Positions 42,276-52,719 of a stretch of DNA of 64,000 nt are shown here, one piece after another. The notes beneath the pieces were generated by a model. That model saw only the letters and a program-made list of their open reading frames with translations. It ran no database searches and was not told the origin of the DNA. The position numbers were made by a program, and so were the translations under genes. Source of the stretch: Oxalobacteraceae bacterium. Its GTDB lineage: Bacteria > Pseudomonadota > Gammaproteobacteria > Burkholderiales > Burkholderiaceae_D. The stretch lies in NCBI GenBank assembly GCA_027485795.1, contig JAIXQK010000132.1, positions 29,378-93,377 of the forward strand, in the 5' to 3' direction. The stretch's first letter is position 1. Every line of letters starts with the position of its first letter.

Positions 42276-42839
42276 ATGACTGCCAAGGGAGAGGATCAAG
42301 CGCGGCTGTATTTCGCGCTCTGGCCGGATGAACCGACGCTTCGCGAGCTGGAAGTTGTGCAAGCGGACGTGGTCGGACGGAAGACGCAGAAAGATCAGCT
42401 TCACCTGACGCTGGCCTTCCTGGGCAATCAGCCCATCGGAAAGCTACCCGTGTTGGCCCCTGTGTTGGAGCAACTACCGGAAACGGGCTTTGTGATCGAG
42501 CTTGATCAGTACGGTTATTTCAAGCAGCAGCGAATCGCGTGGATTGGCTGCGCCGAGGTACCGCTGGCGCTGCTGGATTTGAGAAAGTCTTTACTGGAGA
42601 GCTTGTCAATAGTCGCACCGCGCTACAAGCGTGAATCGCGCTTTATTCCCCATGTGACACTGGCGCGCGATGCGGAACGACCGGTTCAGCCATTTGCAAG
42701 CAGCATTTGCTGGCCAGCGAAACGGGTAGTGCTGGTGCAATCCTTGCCGACTAGCCAAGGCGTGATTTACTCGTTGATTGCAGAGCGATTGCTCGATGGC
42801 GCAGTAGCATCAGTGGCGCCAGTAGCGCCGGCAAGTTGA
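42276..42839 (+). CDS. thpR: RNA 2',3'-cyclic phosphodiesterase (2H family)
   Basis: 2H motifs HLTLAFLG and HVTLAR; RLYFALWPDEPTLREL. Confidence 0.92.
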   Translation: MTAKGEDQARLYFALWPDEPTLRELEVVQADVVGRKTQKDQLHLTLAFLGNQPIGKLPVLAPVLEQLPETGFVIELDQYGYFKQQRIAWIGCAEVPLALLDLRKSLLESLSIVAPRYKRESRFIPHVTLARDAERPVQPFASSICWPAKRVVLVQSLPTSQGVIYSLIAERLLDGAVASVAPVAPAS

Positions 42840-43696
42840 TTCAACACATGCGCAGCCGCGATGAAGCCGAAGCTGGCAGTCACCACCACCGCTGATCCAT
42901 AGCCCGCGCAGTGCAGACCCGTCAGACCCGTGTTTTCATCCACAGCAGACCCAGCGTCATCCTGATCGGGCAAGCATAGTTCCGGGAAGCGCAATGGCTC
43001 AGTCGAGTACACCGCATCAATACCGAACTTGTGTTTGCGACCGCGCGGAAACCCATGCCGAATGCGCAAATTCTTGCGCACGCGCGCGAGCAAGGGTTCC
43101 TGCTCGGTACGGGACAAATCGCAGACCTCGATCCGGGTCGGGTCGATTTGTCCACCAGCACTGCCTATGGTCACTAAGGGAATTCGCTGCTCACGGCAAT
43201 GCACGATCAGCGCTGTCTTGGCGCGCGCATCATCGATAGCATCAATCACGAAATCAAAATGGCCAGGCACAATCAACTGCGCGACATTCTCGGCACTAAT
43301 AAATTCTTCAATGCCCTCAACTTGACACAGTGGATTAATCTGCGCGATGCGCTCAGCCAGCGCCAGGACCTTGGCCTTGCCCAAGGTATCGGTCAGCGCG
43401 TGGCTTTGGCGATTAACGTTGGATTCAGCCAGATGATCCAGATCGATCATCGTAATACGACCAATCGCACTCCGTGCCAACGCCTCGACGGCCCAGCAAC
43501 CAACACCGCCTACGCCGATCACACATACATGAGCATTACGGAATCGCGCCAGACCCGCCGCGCCGTACAGACGAGCGACACCAGCAAAGCGACGATCCGC
43601 ATCCACCTCATCATCTTGAGGATTGGGATTGTCGGGATGATTGGGATCTTCCGGATTGTTCGGATGCTTAGGCAGGGGAGAGGCGGCAGACATCAC
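42767..43696 (-). CDS. tcdA: tRNA threonylcarbamoyladenosine dehydratase
   Basis: E1-like sequence (DRRFAGVARLYGAAGLARFRNAHVCVIGVGGVGCWAVEALARSAIGRITMIDLDHLAESNVNRQSHAL). Confidence 0.93.
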   Translation of the reverse strand: MMSAASPLPKHPNNPEDPNHPDNPNPQDDEVDADRRFAGVARLYGAAGLARFRNAHVCVIGVGGVGCWAVEALARSAIGRITMIDLDHLAESNVNRQSHALTDTLGKAKVLALAERIAQINPLCQVEGIEEFISAENVAQLIVPGHFDFVIDAIDDARAKTALIVHCREQRIPLVTIGSAGGQIDPTRIEVCDLSRTEQEPLLARVRKNLRIRHGFPRGRKHKFGIDAVYSTEPLRFPELCLPDQDDAGSAVDENTGLTGLHCAGYGSAVVVTASFGFIAAAHVLNQLAGATGATDATAPSSNRSAINE

Positions 43697-43763
43697 CGCA
43701 TTCTAACGGACAGGATTCAGGTTCGACGTACACTGTCATCTGCGTACCCTGACTGATCTGCTG

Positions 43764-44948
43764 TTGACCCTCGTGCCCCGCCCCTCCCCGCTGCTTGCCT
43801 TGATTGGCGTCGCTGTCTGTGCCCATGTCGCGCTGGCGGCGGCGCGCGTGACTACCTCGCTCTATGCGCTGTCGCTGCATGCCTCAGAGTTCACGGTCGG
43901 CACCTTGATCGCTCTGTTCGCGGTGTTTCCCATGCTGTTGGCAGTAGGTATGGGGCGAATCATCGATCGTATCGGTGTCTACCAGCCGCTGCGTTTCGGC
44001 GCTCTGATTGGCTCTGCGGGTGTGTTAGTGGCTGCGGCTGTGCAATCGGTCGCCGGGCTTTATGTCGCCGCCGTGTTAATCGGCACCGGGTTCATGGCGA
44101 TTTTCATTGCGACTCAGTATGCGGTCGGTACGCTGCTGGAGGGGGAAGAGAAGACCGCTGGCTTCTCGCAACTGGCGGTCGGTTTTTCGGTATCGGCATT
44201 CATCGGCCCGATGATGGCAGGCTTCACCATCGACCATGCAGGCCATGCTGTCGCATTTTTAGTGTGCAGCGTCTTTACGCTACTCTCTTTTGCAATCGCC
44301 TCCAGCTCCACACTGAAAAATCTACCTGTCCATCAGAGCACGCACCCGCGTACTCGCAGCAGCGCGCTACAGTTGCTTGGCCATCGCGAGCTACGTGGTC
44401 TGTACTTCGTCGGCATCACCCTCGCTGCAGCGTGGGACTTGTTCACTTTCATCGTACCGGTTCGTGGTACGCAGCTCGGTTTCTCTGCGTCGACGATCGG
44501 ATTGATTCTAGCCAGCTTTTCAGTGGCTACATTCACGGTACGTATTGCCATGCCCATCATCCTACGCCGGCATCATGAGTGGCGGATTTTGAGCATCACA
44601 CTTGCCGCCGCCGCCCTATGCTACGTGCTGCTACCATTCGCACAGCAGCCGCTGACGATGGCAGCAGCGGCTTTCGCACTCGGGCTCGCACTCGGTAGCG
44701 GTCAGCCAAATGTACTAGCCTTACTCCATAGCGGTGCGCCATCGGGCCGCGGCGCTGAGGCCATTGCAATCCGCGCTAGCCTGGGTAATTTGTCTTCTGT
44801 TTCGCTACCGCTAGCCTACGGGGCCATGGGCGCTGTGCTGGGGCCGTTTGCCGTATTCTGGGGGCTGGGCGCATTGATTACTTTCGCCATTCCGGTCGCC
44901 GCTCGTCGTGCACGGCTGGCATCTGCTAATCGCTCAATTGCGCCATGA
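43764..44948 (+). CDS. MFS transporter
   Basis: 12-TM MFS-like sequence (HASEFTVGTLIALFAVFPMLLAVGMGRIIDRIG). Confidence 0.9.
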   Translation: MTLVPRPSPLLALIGVAVCAHVALAAARVTTSLYALSLHASEFTVGTLIALFAVFPMLLAVGMGRIIDRIGVYQPLRFGALIGSAGVLVAAAVQSVAGLYVAAVLIGTGFMAIFIATQYAVGTLLEGEEKTAGFSQLAVGFSVSAFIGPMMAGFTIDHAGHAVAFLVCSVFTLLSFAIASSSTLKNLPVHQSTHPRTRSSALQLLGHRELRGLYFVGITLAAAWDLFTFIVPVRGTQLGFSASTIGLILASFSVATFTVRIAMPIILRRHHEWRILSITLAAAALCYVLLPFAQQPLTMAAAAFALGLALGSGQPNVLALLHSGAPSGRGAEAIAIRASLGNLSSVSLPLAYGAMGAVLGPFAVFWGLGALITFAIPVAARRARLASANRSIAP

Positions 44949-44980
44949 AATTTTCCATCTTTAATCAATAACAAACCACC

Positions 44981-45622
44981 ATGACTATTTCTATTGCAGA
45001 TCTTCGCCGTGATTACAGCCAAGCCACTCTTTCTGAACAAGAAGTGGATAGCGACCCAATTAAGCAGTTCGCAAAATGGTTCCAGCAGGCAGTCGAAACA
45101 CAAGTCCCTGAACCGAATGCGATGGGGCTAGCGACGGTCGACAAAAGTGGGCGACCATCCCTGCGCATCGTGCTACTCAAAGACTTCGATGAACGCGGCT
45201 TCACGTTCTACACCAACTACCAAAGCCGCAAGGGTGAGCAGCTGCTACACAATCCACATGCAGCATTAAGTTTTCACTGGCACGATCTCGAGCGACAGAT
45301 TCGTATTGAAGGTATTGTCGAGCGTGTCGCAACTGAAGAAAGTGATGCCTACTTTGGTATCCGACCGCTGAAGAGTCGTATCGGCGCAATCGCCTCGGCA
45401 CAGAGCAGATCTATCGCCAGCCGCGAGCAGCTTGAGCAGCAATTTGTAGAGGCTGAAGCTCACTTTGGTGAGCAGCCACCACGCCCGCCACACTGGGGTG
45501 GCTACCGGCTAAATCCGAGCTGGCTAGAGTTTTGGCAGGGGCGGCGCTCGCGCTTGCATGATCGAATCGCTTATCAGCGAGAGACTGACGGACACTGGTC
45601 AAGAGTCCGTCTACAACCCTGA
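44981..45622 (+). CDS. pdxH: Pyridoxamine 5'-phosphate oxidase
   Basis: [28 protein letters not shown]-terminal WEFWQGR-like [16 protein letters not shown]. Confidence 0.95.
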   Translation: MTISIADLRRDYSQATLSEQEVDSDPIKQFAKWFQQAVETQVPEPNAMGLATVDKSGRPSLRIVLLKDFDERGFTFYTNYQSRKGEQLLHNPHAALSFHWHDLERQIRIEGIVERVATEESDAYFGIRPLKSRIGAIASAQSRSIASREQLEQQFVEAEAHFGEQPPRPPHWGGYRLNPSWLEFWQGRRSRLHDRIAYQRETDGHWSRVRLQP

Positions 45623-45762
45623 TAAGGTTTCTTGATAAACGCTTTCTCTGAGCGACGTAAGACGCCACTAAGAATGCCAACGGTAGTTTGTTTAAGGCAT
45701 TTAGATACACATCAATGCACTGATCCTGAGCAGACAGCACAGTCCACCGCGGGAGGTGGTCT

Positions 45763-46995
45763 ATGTTTTGGGAGAAAAAGCTCGATCGCTGGATCAGCCG
45801 TGTGTATACCCACATTGGGATACCGCTGCGCCTTAAGCTCTGGAATGGTCATCAACTCGATCTGGGTGGCAGCCATCCGGAGGTTACGATTCGAGTACCC
45901 AAGCCTTCGGCGCTCGCTTACTTGGTGCAACCTTCACTTGAGTCGCTCGGTCGAGCTTATGTTGAGGGCAAGCTGGAAGTTGAGGGTCGGCTACGCGCCA
46001 TTATTCAAATCGCCAACCAGCTGGCTGAGTTAAGCCAACGTCATCGATCGCGACTTGGACGGCTGTTTACAGCGAGGGCGCATAGCAAAGCGCAGGATGC
46101 TCGCGCAATCGCTTATCACTATGACGTATCAAATGCGTTTTATCAGACATTTCTCGATCGTGAAATGGTGTACTCCTGCGCTTACTTCGAGCAAGGTGAT
46201 GAAGACTTAACCACCGCGCAACAGAAAAAGATCGACCATATCTTGAATAAGATCGCGCTACAGCCAGGTCAGCGATTGCTAGATATTGGCTGCGGCTGGG
46301 GCGCGCTAGTGATTCGCGCTGCGCAACACTATGGTGCCCACTGTGTCGGCATCACACTCTCTGCACAACAACGGACATGGGCAACTGAACGTATCAAAAT
46401 TCTGGGCTTGGAAAATCAGGTCAGCATACAACTACTCGACTATCGTGATGTCTATGGGCAGTACGATCGAATTACCAGTGTTGGGATGTTCGAGCACGTT
46501 GGAATAAAAAATCTACCTCTGTATTTCGCCAAGCTGAGCCAACTCCTCACCGAGGATGGCCTGATCATGAATCATGGCATCTGCACTACCAATACCGACC
46601 ATCGTACTGCACGCTATGGTGCTGGCGAGTTTATTTCCCAGTATGTCTTCCCGCATGGCGAGTTGCCGCATATTGGTACGGTCATGCTCGCGATGCAGGA
46701 TGGTGGACTAGAAAGTATCGATGTCGAAAATCTGCGTCGGCACTATGCGCGTACTTGCATGCTATGGGCAGACAACTTCGAACGAAATGATGAGCTGATC
46801 CGTAGCCTGGTCGATGCCAAGACTTATCGTATTTGGCGCGTATACCTTGCTGGCTGCGCACATGCGTTTGAACATGACTGGGTCTCGCTGTACCAAGTGC
46901 TATGCGGCAAAGCCGGCCGGGCATCGAGCGAAATTGTGTGGTCGCGGCGATACATATATAACCAAACGCCAGCGATGACCACGCCTGTCATTTAA
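45763..46995 (+). CDS. cfa: Cyclopropane-fatty-acyl-phospholipid synthase
   Basis: YHYDVSNAFYQTFLDREMVYSCAYFEQGDEDLTTAQQKKIDHILNKIALQPGQRLLDIGCGWG. Confidence 0.93.
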   Translation: MFWEKKLDRWISRVYTHIGIPLRLKLWNGHQLDLGGSHPEVTIRVPKPSALAYLVQPSLESLGRAYVEGKLEVEGRLRAIIQIANQLAELSQRHRSRLGRLFTARAHSKAQDARAIAYHYDVSNAFYQTFLDREMVYSCAYFEQGDEDLTTAQQKKIDHILNKIALQPGQRLLDIGCGWGALVIRAAQHYGAHCVGITLSAQQRTWATERIKILGLENQVSIQLLDYRDVYGQYDRITSVGMFEHVGIKNLPLYFAKLSQLLTEDGLIMNHGICTTNTDHRTARYGAGEFISQYVFPHGELPHIGTVMLAMQDGGLESIDVENLRRHYARTCMLWADNFERNDELIRSLVDAKTYRIWRVYLAGCAHAFEHDWVSLYQVLCGKAGRASSEIVWSRRYIYNQTPAMTTPVI

Positions 46996-47003
46996 GCAGA
47001 CGA

Positions 47004-47537
47004 CTAGTCGTGACCGAGTCTCGAACCAAATACCTTTTTGAACTTCATCACCTTTGGTTCAACCACAAACACACAGTAGGACTGCAGTGGGTTATTAGCG
47101 AAATAGTTCTGGTGATATTCCTCTGCGCGATAAAACACCGGCGTCTCAAGCAACTCGGTCACGATAGGCCCATCCCAGACGTGTGCCATTTCGGCGATCA
47201 CCTGCTTGGCTGTGGCTATCTGCTGCGCATCATGCGTATAGATCACTGAACGATACTGCGTACCGACATCATTGCCTTGACGATTCGGCGTGGTGGGATC
47301 GTGGATCGTAAAAAAAACTTCCAGGATGTCGCGGTAACTGATCTGCGTAGAATCAAAATGAATCCGCACGACCTCCGCATGCCCGGTCGTTCCCTGACAT
47401 ACCGCCTCGTAGCTTGGGTTCACCACATGGCCACCGCTATAACCAGACTCGACCAATGAGACACCGCGCATTTGTTGGTATACCGCTTCCAGACACCAGA
47501 AGCAGCCACCACCCACGGTAGCGATTTCTGTACTCAT
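47004..47537 (-). CDS. msrA: Peptide-methionine (S)-S-oxide reductase
   Basis: GGGCFWCLEAVYQQMRGV catalytic motif. Confidence 0.95.
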   Translation of the reverse strand: MSTEIATVGGGCFWCLEAVYQQMRGVSLVESGYSGGHVVNPSYEAVCQGTTGHAEVVRIHFDSTQISYRDILEVFFTIHDPTTPNRQGNDVGTQYRSVIYTHDAQQIATAKQVIAEMAHVWDGPIVTELLETPVFYRAEEYHQNYFANNPLQSYCVFVVEPKVMKFKKVFGSRLGHD

Positions 47538-47692
47538 GTGAGGCTCCCTATTCTTAGTAGGCTAGTACTGTAACGTATCGTGTTCAGATCTGCCGGTGCG
47601 CCCGCCAGCCCAGCAACGATATCGCCAACAAGGCAAGATATACGATAAATCCTCCCAAACCTGTAGGTAGTTTCAACCACTTGGAGCAGTTC

Positions 47693-48337
47693 TTAAGAAC
47701 CTGTGCCTGGCACCCTGTCAGTGGCAGAGAATTGCATCAGACGATAATCACGGAGCGATGGTAATACGATGTTTCGAAGTAAATCGGCACTGAAGATTTG
47801 CTGATCGATGAAACTCGTGCGTGGCATTAGTGGCAGGGTCGAACATAACTGATCAAGGCTAGTCGCTTGCCAATCATGAGCGGCGTCGGGTAGCCACAAT
47901 GCAGCGCGTGACATTGGGTCGTCAATCAGCACCGGATCATGATGACTCCAGGTGGCCAATAAGGACTCCAGCGGATAGGTGGTCGGCCCTATCATCGAAC
48001 CATGCTGATCTTGAATTAGTAGTCTAGGTTGTCGCTCGGCGAGCACCTGCTGAATCTGCGAGATCGAAAGCGACTCAAGCGGCAACAAGATCGCGCCCAG
48101 ACGCAGCAGAGCAAAATAAAGTACGATCGCATCCGGATGGCCGTGACCAACGTAGGCGACCAAGTCACCTTCTCTAATGCCCCATTCGCCATACAGACGC
48201 GCCGAGCCGCGCTCGATGCGCGACCATAGGCGACGGTAGGTGATATCGCGGTCAGGCAGCACATGGGCGAGTTGATCGCCGCGTCGATCTGCATGATCCT
48301 GTAACAGTGCCAGCAGGTCAGGAGTTCTTGTTGTCAT
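47693..48337 (-). pseudogene. Truncated AMP-binding (ANL superfamily) N-terminal domain
   Basis: MTTRTPDLLALLQDHADRRGDQLAHVLPDRDITYRRLWSRIERGSARLYGEWGIREGDLVAYVGHGHPDAIVLYFALLRLGAILLPL matches the ANL N-terminus; no A3 (TSGTTG), A5 or A8 motifs before the stop. Confidence 0.65.
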
Positions 48338-48424
48338 TTGCCTGATTTTACGCAAGAACCAGCATCCGCCGACTTGACCTGCGCTTTTTCGGCATAATTC
48401 GGGATTGTCGCGGAAATTTCCAAA

Positions 48425-48940
48425 ATGCTCACCCCTGCAAAACAAGCCGTCGAACCCGAATTCGATACACAGCACTTTCGTGCCGCACTGTCGCAGTTCG
48501 CGACCGGCGTCACCATCATCACAACCCGCGATCAGGACGGCAGCTTCTTCGGCCTGACCGCAAGCTCTTTCAACTCGGTCTCGCTGACACCGCCGCTGGT
48601 GCTGTGGAGCCTAGGGCAGAAGTCGCGCAGCATGCCGTTGTTCGCTGAAAATTCGCATTATGTGATTAATGTGCTGGCGGCCGATCAGGCTGAGTTGGCT
48701 GAGCGTTTCGCCAGCCGTCTCGATGATCGATTTAGCGGTGTCGACTTCAGCTTGTCGCAAAATGGATTGCCAATCCTGAGCGGCGTATCGGCTTGGTTCG
48801 AGTGCCACAATCGCAGCCGCCATCCTGAAGGCGATCATGTGATTTTTGTCGGCGAGGTCGAACGCTGCGCGTTTGAGCGTAAGCCTGCGCTATTGTTTCA
48901 CGACGGTCGCTTCAAGGCATCACCTGATTCACAAAGCTAG
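48425..48940 (+). CDS. Flavin reductase-like domain protein
   Basis: LSQFATGVTIITTRDQDGSFFGLTASSFNSVSLTPPLVLWSL. Confidence 0.92.
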   Translation: MLTPAKQAVEPEFDTQHFRAALSQFATGVTIITTRDQDGSFFGLTASSFNSVSLTPPLVLWSLGQKSRSMPLFAENSHYVINVLAADQAELAERFASRLDDRFSGVDFSLSQNGLPILSGVSAWFECHNRSRHPEGDHVIFVGEVERCAFERKPALLFHDGRFKASPDSQS

Positions 48941-49001
48941 CGGAATCAGGTCCGAAGAATCAGGTCAATACCCTCAGGTCAACACCATCTGTCCAACGTC
49001 A

Positions 49002-50069
49002 TCAGGCCAACAAACGTTTAAGCACACCGGCGGAATCAAAAGCAGCACGCTGCAAGCGATCGTTGATACCCTGCCAGGCTGCCGTCTTGGGCGGCTGCTC
49101 GACCAAGATCAGGTCGGCACCTATTTGATCCAAGGCGCGTAACTTCGCATACAGTGCCTGCGCATAGGCTTGCGGGTCAGAGGGCATGTGCGTAGTGAAC
49201 ACGCTCTCTCTATCCAAGCTTTCCGATTGCAAACCTTCTGTTTGCAATGCTTTTGTTTGTACTACTTCTTTATCGATCACCAGACTTAAGACCTGTCGGT
49301 GCTTGGCCTTTAGCGTCGCCATCGTATCGACTAATGCTTGGCGTTCTATCAGTGCCAGCGGCGTACGCGGTGCGTAGTGCGCATCTAAACTCCCCGAGAC
49401 ACGCGGGGCAGCGTGATCCGTCGTTGCTAGCTGACGCCCCAATACCTGCTCGAGCTGTTGCACGCTGATCTGACCGGGACGCAGTAGCACTGGGCCCTGC
49501 GTGTCGAGACGCGTCAGATCGATAATGGTCGACTCGATACCTACCTCGCAGGGGCCACCCTCCAGAACTGCTGCAATCGGACCACTTCCCGGCGAACCGA
49601 ATTCATCAATCACATGCTGCGCAGTCGTGGGACTGACCCGACCAAAGCGATTCGCCGACGGCGCCGCAATACCGCCTTGCCCACCACGAAACAATTTCAA
49701 TACGGCTTGCGCAATCGGATGCGATGGGCAGCGCACACCGATCGAGTCTTGACCACCGGTGATGACATCGTCGACACCCGGCGCGCGTTTAAGTATCAGT
49801 GTGAGTGGCCCAGGCCAAAACGCCGCGATGAGTTGTAGTGCTACAGGTGGGATATCGATGGCCCAGTGCGACAGGTCAGCATCGCGCGCTACATGAACGA
49901 TGAGTGGATGGTTGGAAGGTCGACCTTTGGCACTAAATATCGCTGCGACTGCTGCCGGGTTATCCGCATCGGCGGCCAAGCCATACACAGTTTCGGTGGG
50001 TATCGCGACCAGCTTGCCTTCTTCGAGCAAACGCACGGCCTGAGCGATCGCGTCAGGACCGGCTGTCAT
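49002..50069 (-). CDS. tsaC: L-threonylcarbamoyladenylate synthase (Sua5 type)
   Basis: YrdC domain (IPTETVYGLAADADNPAAVAAIFSAKGRPSNHPLIVH) plus Sua5 C-terminal domain (SGSLDAHYAPRTPL). Confidence 0.92.
   Translation of the reverse strand: MTAGPDAIAQAVRLLEEGKLVAIPTETVYGLAADADNPAAVAAIFSAKGRPSNHPLIVHVARDADLSHWAIDIPPVALQLIAAFWPGPLTLILKRAPGVDDVITGGQDSIGVRCPSHPIAQAVLKLFRGGQGGIAAPSANRFGRVSPTTAQHVIDEFGSPGSGPIAAVLEGGPCEVGIESTIIDLTRLDTQGPVLLRPGQISVQQLEQVLGRQLATTDHAAPRVSGSLDAHYAPRTPLALIERQALVDTMATLKAKHRQVLSLVIDKEVVQTKALQTEGLQSESLDRESVFTTHMPSDPQAYAQALYAKLRALDQIGADLILVEQPPKTAAWQGINDRLQRAAFDSAGVLKRLLA
49200..49259 (-). repeat. Four degenerate 15-bp in-frame tandem repeats within the Sua5 domain
   Basis: CAAACAAAAGCATTG / CAAACAGAAGGTTTG / CAATCGGAAAGCTTG / GATAGAGAGAGCGTG (minus strand). 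Confidence 0.85.
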
Positions 50070-51268
50070 CAAGAGGCAAGACCCAGCAGACCGCAAGCGC
50101 TAGCGCAGTGCGCTTGGGCTTCAGCAAGAGTGCTAGCGACAAAGGTGACATGCCCCATCTTGCGACCACGGCGCGGCTCGTCTTTGCCATAGAGGTGAAG
50201 ATTGGCGCCCGGTAGTGCAAGCAGCGCTTCCCATACCGGCTCACGTGGATGATCGTCGCCCGCTACAAACCACAGATCGCCTAGTAGATTGAGCATGACG
50301 GCGGGCGAATGCTGACGCACATCACCTAATGGCAACCTCGCCATCGCACGCGCCTGCTGCGCAAACTGACTCGTTACGCAAGCATCAATCGTGTAGTGAC
50401 CGCTGTTATGCGGTCGTGGTGCCATTTCATTGACCACCAGCGAGCCATCACTCAAAACAAAAAACTCAACGCACAGCACACCAACGTACTCTAGTTGCGC
50501 GATGATCTCCAGCGTCGCGGCCTGGGCAAGTGAGGCGCACTCGGTCGTGACATTTGGACCCGGCACAGTCGTACTGAACAGGATGCCGTCACGGTGTACA
50601 TTTTCTGCGATCGGATATACCACTGCCTGACCGTCGGCACCTCGTACCGCCAATACGGAAACCTCATATGCCAGCGGCAGCATTTTCTCCAGCACGCAAG
50701 GCACTTGCTGCATCTGTACAAATGCAGCGCCAACTTCCGCGCGCGTACGAACACGTGCCTGACCTTTACCGTCGTAACCCATGCGGACAGTCTTCAGAAT
50801 ACCGGGGAACAACTCATCCGATAAGGCATCAATATCTGCCTGCGAAGTGATCACCCGATGTGGTGCTGGCAATACGCCCGATTTTTTCGCGCATTGCGTA
50901 AAGAAAGCTTTTTCTGCCGCACGGTCTTGTGCAACCGATACCGCTGCCGCAGCGGGTGCAACAAAGGCGTGCTGCGCTAGTTGTGACAAACTTTGCGCAG
51001 GTACGTTTTCAAATTCGGTGGTGATAGCAACGCACTGCTCACCCAGCTCTGCTAATGCCTTGCCGTCGGTGTAAGCAGCCACCAGCAAATGATCTGCCGC
51101 GTGTCCAGCTGGGCAATCAGCCATGGGCTCGAGCACCGCGACCTTGAATCCCATCGCCTGCGCTGCATGAACAAACATTCGGCCTAACTGGCCGCCACCC
51201 ATCACACCAAGCCAGGCCGAGGGATGCGCGGCCGGAACGAAACTGTCGCTCGGGTCGCTGTGGGTCAT
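50069..51268 (-). CDS. purK: 5-(carboxyamino)imidazole ribonucleotide synthase
   Basis: ATP-grasp PurK sequence ([47 protein letters not shown]). Confidence 0.95.
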   Translation of the reverse strand: MTHSDPSDSFVPAAHPSAWLGVMGGGQLGRMFVHAAQAMGFKVAVLEPMADCPAGHAADHLLVAAYTDGKALAELGEQCVAITTEFENVPAQSLSQLAQHAFVAPAAAAVSVAQDRAAEKAFFTQCAKKSGVLPAPHRVITSQADIDALSDELFPGILKTVRMGYDGKGQARVRTRAEVGAAFVQMQQVPCVLEKMLPLAYEVSVLAVRGADGQAVVYPIAENVHRDGILFSTTVPGPNVTTECASLAQAATLEIIAQLEYVGVLCVEFFVLSDGSLVVNEMAPRPHNSGHYTIDACVTSQFAQQARAMARLPLGDVRQHSPAVMLNLLGDLWFVAGDDHPREPVWEALLALPGANLHLYGKDEPRRGRKMGHVTFVASTLAEAQAHCASACGLLGLAS

Positions 51269-51762
51269 GTGGGTAATTTCATCGCCTGCGCAGCTTCGGT
51301 CTGCTGCCGACGATAGTGCTGAAGTCGCTCGGAAAGCGCCGCATCATTCAGCGCGAGGATAGCCACAGCAGCCAACGCGGCATTCGCTGCACCCGCCTCG
51401 CCAATTGCAAAAGTGGCGACGGGTATACCTTTAGGCATCTGCACAATGGATAGCAGCGAATCTTCGCCGCGCAAGTACTTGGATGGTACGGGCACACCGA
51501 GCACTGGCACGATAGTTTGCGCCGCGATCATGCCGGGTAAGTGCGCAGCACCACCTGCACCTGCGATGATGGCACGCAAGCCGCGCTCATTCGCCGCTTT
51601 GGCATAAGCAAACATTTGATCTGGCATGCGATGCGCCGAGACCACCTGCGCCTCATGCGGGATATCGAATTCTTTCAAGATCGCCACCGCATGCTGCATT
51701 ACGTCCCAATCCGACGATGACCCCATCACCACGCCGATCAGGGGCTTGTTTTGTGTGCTCAT
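51265..51762 (-). CDS. purE: 5-(carboxyamino)imidazole ribonucleotide mutase
   Basis: [38 protein letters not shown]. Confidence 0.96.
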   Translation of the reverse strand: MSTQNKPLIGVVMGSSSDWDVMQHAVAILKEFDIPHEAQVVSAHRMPDQMFAYAKAANERGLRAIIAGAGGAAHLPGMIAAQTIVPVLGVPVPSKYLRGEDSLLSIVQMPKGIPVATFAIGEAGAANAALAAVAILALNDAALSERLQHYRRQQTEAAQAMKLPT

Positions 51763-51763
51763 C

Positions 51764-52669
51764 TTAGTCCTTCAACTCATTGCCGGTCAGTCGCTGCAAT
51801 GCCTCGCGATACTTAGCGCCGGTTTTTTCAATCACCTCGGCGGGTAGCGCCGGCGCTGGGGCGGTCTTGTTCCAATCCTTCAGCGTCTCAAGATAGTCAC
51901 GCACGAACTGTTTATCGAAAGACGGCGGCGAAATGCCCTCGGCATATGAATCGGCGGGCCAGAAGCGCGAAGAGTCTGCCGTGAGTACTTCATCCATCAG
52001 GTGCAACTTTCCGTGCTCATCCAAGCCGAACTCGAACTTGGTATCGGCAATGATGATGCCACGCGTTGCCGCATAGTCGGCTGCGGTCTGATAGAGCTGA
52101 ATGCTGACGGTACGGATTTGCTCCGCCAGGTCCTTGCCAATACGACTGACCATATCGTCGAAGCTGATGTTCTCGTCATGCTCGCCCAGATCCGCTTTGG
52201 CCGCAGGCGTAAAGATGGGCTGCGGTAGTTTCGCCGCGAGTTTAAGGCCGGCAGGTAGTGGAATGCCACACACGGCACCGCTGCTTTGATAATCCTTCCA
52301 ACCAGAGCCAATCAGGTAGCCTCGTACTACGGCCTCCACCAAAATCGGTTGCAGACGTTTTGCGACCACGGCACGTCCGCGTACTTGCGATACTTCATCG
52401 CTTGCTACAACCATCTCAGGCGCTACGCCGGTGAGATGATTGGGTACGATATGCCCCAGCTTGTCGAACCAAAAATCCGACATCTGATTGAGTACCTTGC
52501 CTTTACCCGGAATCGGCTCATTCATCACCACATCAAAGGCAGACAGGCGGTCGGAGGTAACAATCAAGATCTTGTCATCACCGACCGCATAGTTGTCACG
52601 CACCTTGCCTCGCCCTAGCAGCGGCAGGCTCTTGATGCTTGATTCGTAAAGACTGTTCATGAAACTCAT
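51764..52669 (-). CDS. purC: Phosphoribosylaminoimidazole-succinocarboxamide synthase
   Basis: [62 protein letters not shown]. Confidence 0.95.
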   Translation of the reverse strand: MSFMNSLYESSIKSLPLLGRGKVRDNYAVGDDKILIVTSDRLSAFDVVMNEPIPGKGKVLNQMSDFWFDKLGHIVPNHLTGVAPEMVVASDEVSQVRGRAVVAKRLQPILVEAVVRGYLIGSGWKDYQSSGAVCGIPLPAGLKLAAKLPQPIFTPAAKADLGEHDENISFDDMVSRIGKDLAEQIRTVSIQLYQTAADYAATRGIIIADTKFEFGLDEHGKLHLMDEVLTADSSRFWPADSYAEGISPPSFDKQFVRDYLETLKDWNKTAPAPALPAEVIEKTGAKYREALQRLTGNELKD

Positions 52670-52719
52670 TCCTGATAATGCACTGGAGCTCGGCTTGCAA
52701 TAAGCGCGGCAGTGGATAA

